DNA of 18,217 nt from positions 1-18,217 of the forward strand of contig CAAECI010000128.1 of NCBI GenBank assembly GCA_900754255.1. The letters run 5' to 3'. The DNA comes from an uncultured Succinivibrio sp. Lineage in GTDB: Bacteria; Pseudomonadota; Gammaproteobacteria; Enterobacterales; Succinivibrionaceae. Positions 14,099-18,217 of the stretch are shown piece after piece. The first letter of the stretch is position 1. Every line of letters begins with the position of its first letter. The notes under the pieces were generated by a model that was not told where the DNA came from, did no database searches, and worked only from the letters and a program-made list of their open reading frames with translations. Position numbers and translations under genes: made by a program.

Positions 14099-16168
14099 AT
14101 GAATATTACTAAAAATCTGCTTCTTGAACTTGGTACCGAAGAGTTGCCTCCTAAGTCTCTGAGAACGCTTGCTCAGGCTCTTCATGATAATTTTGTAAAT
14201 CAGTTAAAAGATTTGGGGTTATGTTTTTCATCATCTAAATGGTATGCAACTCCAAGACGACTCGCGCTGATTGTTAAGGATCTTGACTCGAAACAACGTG
14301 ATGCAGAGGTTGAAATACGCGGTCCAGCAGTTAAGGCCGCTTTTGACGCCTCAGGAAAACCTACCAATGCAGCTTTAGGGTGGGCTAGATCAAACGGTAT
14401 TGATATCAGCCAAGCTCAGAGATTAAAGACAGAAAAAGGGGAATGGTTATATTTTAAATCATTTAAAGAAGGGCAGGATACAGTTTCTCTTGTTCCAGAC
14501 TTATTCGTTAAGTCACTTAAGAGTCTTCCAATTCCTCGTCTGATGCATTGGGGAGATAAGCGTGAGGAATTTGTTCGCCCTGTTCATTCTCTTTGTATGT
14601 TATTTGGACAGGATATTATTCCAGGAACCATACTTGGAGTTAAATCAGACCGTATAATAAAAGGACATAGATTCTTAGGAAATCAGTTTTTATCTGTTGA
14701 GTCAGCGGATACGTATGTTGAGCAACTCAAAAAAGAAGGGGCTGTAGTAGTTGATTATGAAGAACGAAAAGCTTCTGTAATTTCTCAAGTAAAGGCCGTT
14801 GCTGATTCTGTGGGGGGAATAGCAGATTTAGATGATTCCTTGGTTGAGGAAGTTACATCAATTGTAGAAAATCCGCATATATTTAAGGCGTCATTCGATG
14901 AGCATTTCCTAAGTGTTCCAGCGGAAGCATTAGTTTATACAATGAAGGGAGATCAAAAATATTTCCCTATTTATGATCATAGCGGCAAGCTGATGGCTTG
15001 TTTTGCTTTCGCATCGAACATTAACCCATCCGATCCTAGTTCACTTATTGCTGGGAATGAACGAGTGATTCGTCCTCGTCTCTCGGATGCAGAATTCTTT
15101 TTTAATACTGATCGAAAGCACAGGTTAGAGTCTTTCTTCCCTAGATTGGAAAAAATTATTTATCAGAAGGATATTGGTACTCTTGCTTATCGAACAGAGA
15201 TTGTTCGAAAGTTGGCAGCATATATAGCAGAAAAGATTGGTGCAGATATAAATAAGGCTGATAGAGCTGCTTATCTTTCCAAGTGTGACTTGGCTACAAC
15301 AATGGTTACTGAGTTTACTGATACGCAGGGCATAATGGGGATGCATTATGCTGAGCTGGATGGGGAAGATAAGGATGTATACGAAGCAATTTTTCAGGCC
15401 TATCAGCCAAGATATGCTGGGGATACAATTCCATCTAAGCCTGTTCAAATTGCAGTATCTTTAGCAGAGAAATTTGTAACGTTAGTTGGAATTTTTGGTA
15501 TAGGGATGCTTCCAAAAGGGGACAAGGATCCGTTTGGACTTAGACGTGCTGCTATTGGTGTAATTAGAATTATCATCGAAAATGAGATTGAACTGGATTT
15601 TGCTGATGTTATCTGTAAGGCGTGTTCGTTATTATCAGATAAGCTTAAGAACAAAGACACTGAAGCAAATGTTTTAGACTTTATTTTAAACAGATTAAAA
15701 TTTTTCTATCAAGATCGAGGAATCGACGGTCAGATATTTGCTTCAGTAATGTCTATTAAAACTTCAAGCTTGCTTGATTTTGATAAGAGAGTGAAGGCAG
15801 TAGCAGCATTTAAGCAAATGCCAGAATCCGTTGATTTAGCAGCTGCTTATAAACGTATTTCAAACATTCTCAATAAGTCAGAAGTCAATTCGCACATCAT
15901 TAAACCAAATCTTTTAAAAGACCAAGCTGAAAAGAAACTTGCGAAGCATCTTGAGTTATTAGCTCCAGTAGTGAAAGATTTATATGCTTCTTGTGAGTAT
16001 CAGAAAGCAATGTCAAAAATGTCTGAAATACGTGAAGACGTAGATGATTTTTTTGAAAAAGTGATGGTAAATGATAAAGATGAAGCTGTTAAAGCTAACA
16101 GGCTTGCTATCTTAATACAACTCAAAGAAATGTTAGCAGCTACTGCTGATATATCTGTTTTATATTAA
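14099..16168 (+). CDS. glyS: Glycyl-tRNA synthetase beta subunit
   Basis: GlyS is the tRNA-recognising subunit of the alpha2-beta2 glycyl-tRNA synthetase. The 689-aa length equals that of E. coli. The N terminus LLLELGTEELPPKSL is diagnostic. Further blocks include MKGDQKYFPIYD (about 282-293), RPRLSDAEFFFNTDR (about 325-339), GMHYAELDGED and GIGMLPKGDKDPFGLRRAAIG in the middle. The C-terminal anticodon-binding domain ends FFEKVMVNDKDEAVKANRLAIL. AGAGAA precedes the ATG. An intrinsic terminator lies 82 bp downstream, before the insertion sequence. Confidence 0.98.
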   Translation: MNITKNLLLELGTEELPPKSLRTLAQALHDNFVNQLKDLGLCFSSSKWYATPRRLALIVKDLDSKQRDAEVEIRGPAVKAAFDASGKPTNAALGWARSNGIDISQAQRLKTEKGEWLYFKSFKEGQDTVSLVPDLFVKSLKSLPIPRLMHWGDKREEFVRPVHSLCMLFGQDIIPGTILGVKSDRIIKGHRFLGNQFLSVESADTYVEQLKKEGAVVVDYEERKASVISQVKAVADSVGGIADLDDSLVEEVTSIVENPHIFKASFDEHFLSVPAEALVYTMKGDQKYFPIYDHSGKLMACFAFASNINPSDPSSLIAGNERVIRPRLSDAEFFFNTDRKHRLESFFPRLEKIIYQKDIGTLAYRTEIVRKLAAYIAEKIGADINKADRAAYLSKCDLATTMVTEFTDTQGIMGMHYAELDGEDKDVYEAIFQAYQPRYAGDTIPSKPVQIAVSLAEKFVTLVGIFGIGMLPKGDKDPFGLRRAAIGVIRIIIENEIELDFADVICKACSLLSDKLKNKDTEANVLDFILNRLKFFYQDRGIDGQIFASVMSIKTSSLLDFDKRVKAVAAFKQMPESVDLAAAYKRISNILNKSEVNSHIIKPNLLKDQAEKKLAKHLELLAPVVKDLYASCEYQKAMSKMSEIREDVDDFFEKVMVNDKDEAVKANRLAILIQLKEMLAATADISVLY

Positions 16169-16250
16169 ACCGTAACGCTCCATGTTGGGAGGTTGTTTAC
16201 TTCTAATAATAGGGTAGAAAGAAAGCATTTCTATACTGCCATAAGCAAAG

Positions 16251-16279
16251 CCGAGGTGATAAAACGCCTCGGTTTTGTT
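16251..16279 (+). terminator. Intrinsic terminator of glyQS
   Basis: CCGAGG (16251-16256) pairs with CCTCGG (16267-16272) across a 10-nt loop and runs into TTTTGTT. It lies 82 bp after the glyS stop and outside the insertion sequence, so the operon end is intact. Confidence 0.82.
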
Positions 16280-16324
16280 ATAAAAATGGTAACTATTCAG
16301 AACCCTGACCAAGAATGATTTAAG

Positions 16325-16347
16325 CTGTATCTCTTGCCATTAGGTAA
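16325..16347 (+). repeat. Left terminal inverted repeat of the insertion sequence
   Basis: Begins CTGTATCTCTT and ends ATTAGGTAA. It pairs with the right end at 19 of 23 positions, with mismatches at position 6 and positions 12-14. Confidence 0.7.
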
Positions 16348-16435
16348 GCTAAATTTTGTTCTTTAGGACATTCCATTTCTTTGTTTTTATAGGTGTTTTT
16401 TTTATCTAGAGAAAAAGAATAATCATCGAATTTGT

Positions 16436-16441
16436 TATAAT
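16436..16441 (+). promoter_or_regulatory. Transposase promoter, extended -10
   Basis: TGTTATAAT is a perfect extended -10 element. No -35 is evident. The predicted start near 16448 falls inside the 25-bp perfect palindrome that begins at the last base of the -10. Confidence 0.5.
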
Positions 16442-16465
16442 GATATTCCCTAATAGGGAATATCA
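16441..16465. repeat. 25-bp perfect palindrome at the transposase transcription start
   Basis: TGATATTCCCTA (16441-16452) and TAGGGAATATCA (16454-16465) are exact reverse complements around a single A. It overlaps the -10 and the likely start site and lies 23 bp before the start codon. It could be an operator for a repressor, or an RNA hairpin at the 5' end that limits transposase translation. Confidence 0.65.
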
Positions 16466-16488
16466 GAGAAGAGGGGAAGAGGGTAAAA

Positions 16489-18084
16489 TTGATTGATAAA
16501 CCAGAATATGTGAAGGCTTTTGCAAAACCTTCTAGGACTGAAATCAAACATATAGGCAAGGGGTGGTATTTGTACGAATGTTCTAGCAAATACGATCCAA
16601 AAATAAAACGTAGCCGAAAAATTTCCGGCAAGTGTCTTGGGATCATTACACCCAATGGATTGGTCGAAACAACACGCCGTCTCCGCTCTGAATCCTCTGA
16701 AGACAAAAGACCGACGAGCATTGACGATGTTCTCCATGCAGGAGGTCCGATTTTTTTCTTTCAAAGAACCTCTTTGTTACGTGAGCGGTTGCGCCGCCAT
16801 TTTCCTGATCTATGGAAAATCATATATACGGCAGCATTACTGCGTACTGAATACGAACCGACATTTAAACGTCTGTCTTTACATTACGAGTCCAGTTTTC
16901 TGGCCTGTATGTTTCCGAATATATCTTTTGGCCCTGCTGAAACGGCCGCTTTCCTGCGCGAGTTAGGGAAAAGGCGACAAGCCATCTGTAGTTTTATGAA
17001 AGAAGATCTGGCCGACAATAGTGTCTTTATACTGTTTGACGGTCACCGCCTGATCTCATCTTCCAAAAGCATGGAATTTGCGGAGCTTGGATATGACAGT
17101 AAACGTCGTTTCATGCCGCAGATCAATCTGATGTATGTATTCAGGCTCGGAGAAGAAAACGGTGCTCCCGTATACTACAAGCAATTCGTCGGCAGCACCT
17201 CGGACGTTTCGGCATTTTCAGATATTCTCAAGGAAAGCGGGATAGCAAATAATACCTGTACCGTTGTAGCAGACAAGGGCTTTGCCTCTCAAGAAGATTT
17301 TGCGCTCCTCGAGGAACGTAAGTTGCAATATATCATCCCAATCAGAAGAGGAAACGAATACACCAAAACATTACTTCCCATAAATCACTCGACTTTTGAA
17401 GATGTTTTTACTTATAACGGCCGTGCCGTGCAGGCCCATAAAATTGAGAAGGACGGATTCAACGTTTTTGTTTACTATGATGCCGTGTTGTATGCCGATG
17501 AACTTGCAGATTGTATAGAATGCGCAGAAAAGGATAATAACTGTCGCCAAAAGAAAATCGAACTCGAGCAGGCTCGAAGAACTAAGGGTAAAGGCAGATT
17601 ATCTGAAGAACAACTTAAGGAATTACAACCAAAAAATTTAAGTGACGTTCGTAACAAAAATGCCGAAATGGGTACTGTTTCCATTCGTACCAATCAAACG
17701 CAACTTAACAGCTCTCAGGTATACGGGATCTACAAACGGCGTCAGGCCATCGAACAGTTTTTCAAAACTTACGGCGATACGCTCAGCTTTGAAGCCTCAT
17801 ACATGCGTACACAGAATACCCAGGAGGCGTGGCTTTTCTTAAATCATGTTTGTGCCATGATGACCATGGGTTGTATAAATTCTATTGCTTCCGTCGATTG
17901 CGATAAGCAAATTTCCTTGGATGACGTGCGTTCCTCGATAAGAAAAATTACGGCCTTTAAAATTGACGGAAAGTGGCAACTTGCCCCCATCAAAAGTAAG
18001 GTTGTTAAACTTTTGCAAAAGCTCAACGTGACAATCACAAACGAAGAGCTTGCCTCGGCTCTGGAGGTAAGCTCGAAACTATGA
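16489..18084 (+). CDS. IS1634/IS4-superfamily DDE transposase
   Basis: The 531-aa DDE transposase has the N-terminal pattern of this family: a short strand-rich segment GKGWYLYECSSKYDPKIKRS (about 23-42) followed by KISGKCLGII (44-53). The likely catalytic triad is Asp184 (FDGHR), Asp262 (ADKGFAS) and Glu422. The last lies in YKRRQAIEQFF, whose Tyr415, Arg418 and Glu422 form the Y-x2-R-x3-E signature of the IS4 superfamily. A charged insertion (about 335-385) separates the second Asp from the Glu. The frame starts with TTG, with AGAGGG about five bases upstream; there is no nearby in-frame ATG. No frameshift or internal stop is present, so the enzyme may be active. Confidence 0.9.
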   Translation: MIDKPEYVKAFAKPSRTEIKHIGKGWYLYECSSKYDPKIKRSRKISGKCLGIITPNGLVETTRRLRSESSEDKRPTSIDDVLHAGGPIFFFQRTSLLRERLRRHFPDLWKIIYTAALLRTEYEPTFKRLSLHYESSFLACMFPNISFGPAETAAFLRELGKRRQAICSFMKEDLADNSVFILFDGHRLISSSKSMEFAELGYDSKRRFMPQINLMYVFRLGEENGAPVYYKQFVGSTSDVSAFSDILKESGIANNTCTVVADKGFASQEDFALLEERKLQYIIPIRRGNEYTKTLLPINHSTFEDVFTYNGRAVQAHKIEKDGFNVFVYYDAVLYADELADCIECAEKDNNCRQKKIELEQARRTKGKGRLSEEQLKELQPKNLSDVRNKNAEMGTVSIRTNQTQLNSSQVYGIYKRRQAIEQFFKTYGDTLSFEASYMRTQNTQEAWLFLNHVCAMMTMGCINSIASVDCDKQISLDDVRSSIRKITAFKIDGKWQLAPIKSKVVKLLQKLNVTITNEELASALEVSSKL

Positions 18085-18088
18085 TCGA

Positions 18089-18111
18089 TTACCTAATTTT
18101 AAGAGTTACAG
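18089..18111 (-). repeat. Right terminal inverted repeat of the insertion sequence
   Basis: On the minus strand it begins CTGTAACTCTT and ends ATTAGGTAA, the partner of the left end at 16325-16347. It starts four bases after the transposase stop codon. Confidence 0.7.
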
Positions 18112-18142
18112 ATTAAGATGACTCAATGTACACAAGAATTAT

Positions 18143-18217
18143 ATGACGGTACCGGCCGCACTTAAGGAACTGGAAAAAATAGAGATGACACGTGTCAACG
18201 GAGGAAAATACCTTCTC
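18143..18217 (+). CDS. Partial ORF, possible C-terminal fragment of a second transposase
   Basis: An open frame runs off the window end. From the ATG it reads MTVPAALKELEKIEMTRVNG and continues GKYLL; the frame is open back to a TGA at 18119. The pattern LKELEKIEMTRVNGGKYLL resembles the region near the end of IS1634-type transposases, and lines up loosely with IRKITAFKIDGKWQL (484-498) of the intact transposase next door. It is GC-richer than the host genes. No strong Shine-Dalgarno sequence is seen. Either this is a remnant of an older insertion sequence, or a short gene of unknown function; the sequence past the window is needed to tell. Confidence 0.4.
   Translation, partial: MTVPAALKELEKIEMTRVNGGKYLL

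Larger units (their letters stand above)
16169..16488. other. Non-coding stretch between glyS and the transposase
   Basis: From left to right it holds the glyS tail, the glyQS terminator (16251-16279), about 40 bp of flanking DNA with no recognisable feature, the presumed target duplicate (16319-16324), then the left end of the insertion sequence with its inverted repeat, promoter and palindrome. No gene is visible on either strand. Confidence 0.6.
16325..18111 (+). mobile_element. IS1634-like insertion sequence (IS4 superfamily), apparently intact
   Basis: The 1787-bp element has one transposase gene. Its 23-bp ends (16325-16347 and 18089-18111) match as inverted repeats at 19 of 23 positions, both starting CTGTA and ending ATTAGGTAA. 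Directly outside lie TTTAAG (16319-16324) and ATTAAG (18112-18117), a 6-bp target duplication with one mismatch, close to the 5-6 bp usual for this family. The coding part is visibly richer in G and C than the neighbouring genes, in line with recent acquisition. It sits in the gap after the glyQS terminator and breaks no host gene that I can see. Family assignment rests on transposase layout, without a database check. Confidence 0.75.

Noticed and set aside
1..18217. CRISPR array, toxin-antitoxin pair, phage defence or biosynthetic cluster.
   Set aside because: Reading through the window I saw no regularly spaced direct repeats and no gene families of these kinds; apart from the insertion sequence, all substantial genes are core housekeeping genes.

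Overview
The window is a chromosomal segment of an AT-rich gammaproteobacterium, built around the replication-initiation and membrane-insertase gene clusters. YidC has the same length as the E. coli protein (548 aa) and a large P1 domain. GyrB has the long enterobacterial-type insert. GlyQ (303 aa) and GlyS (689 aa) match E. coli lengths. OmpA has the barrel plus peptidoglycan-binding layout, and the tRNA gene encodes its own CCA. The genus cannot be fixed from sequence alone; an AT-rich host-associated lineage such as the Succinivibrionaceae is only a guess.

Layout. (1) 125-3877, minus strand: rpmH-rnpA-yidD-yidC-mnmE, a tightly packed operon with TAATG stop/start overlaps at rpmH/rnpA and yidC/mnmE and a 34-nt overlap at rnpA/yidD. 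(2) 3878-4450: a 573-bp gap with two perfect palindromes, hairpins, a sigma70-like promoter, a likely gyrB terminator and two doubtful mini-ORFs. (3) 4451-10853, minus strand: dnaA-dnaN-recF-gyrB. (4) 11074-12111, minus strand: ompA with a strong terminator and a structured leader. (5) 12338-12413, minus strand: tRNA-Thr(UGU). (6) 12550-12771, plus strand: tusA. (7) 12772-13174: a 403-bp gap before glyQ-glyS (13175-16168, plus strand). (8) 16325-18111: an intact IS1634/IS4-superfamily insertion sequence just after the glyS terminator. It is followed at the right edge by what looks like the C-terminal piece of another transposase of the same kind.

How it works together. The left cluster makes ribosomal protein L34, the RNase P protein, the YidD/YidC membrane-protein insertion pair and the tRNA-modifying GTPase MnmE. 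The central cluster makes the initiator, sliding clamp, RecF and gyrase B. TusA feeds sulfur to tRNA wobble-uridine thiolation, the same uridine position MnmE modifies, and GlyQS charges tRNA-Gly.

The most interesting points are these. The dnaA-gyrB block faces the same way as rpmH-mnmE, not divergently as in E. coli and many relatives, which implies a local inversion. DnaA carries unusual changes in two DNA-contacting regions, and I see no exact TTATNCACA box in the intergenic regions. Gene orientation diverges between tRNA-Thr and tusA, making 12.4-13.2 kb a candidate origin region. The ompA Shine-Dalgarno sequence can be locked in a 9-bp stem. Perfect odd-centred palindromes sit at the presumed rpmH and transposase promoters. 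I did not find a convincing wholly new multi-gene system.
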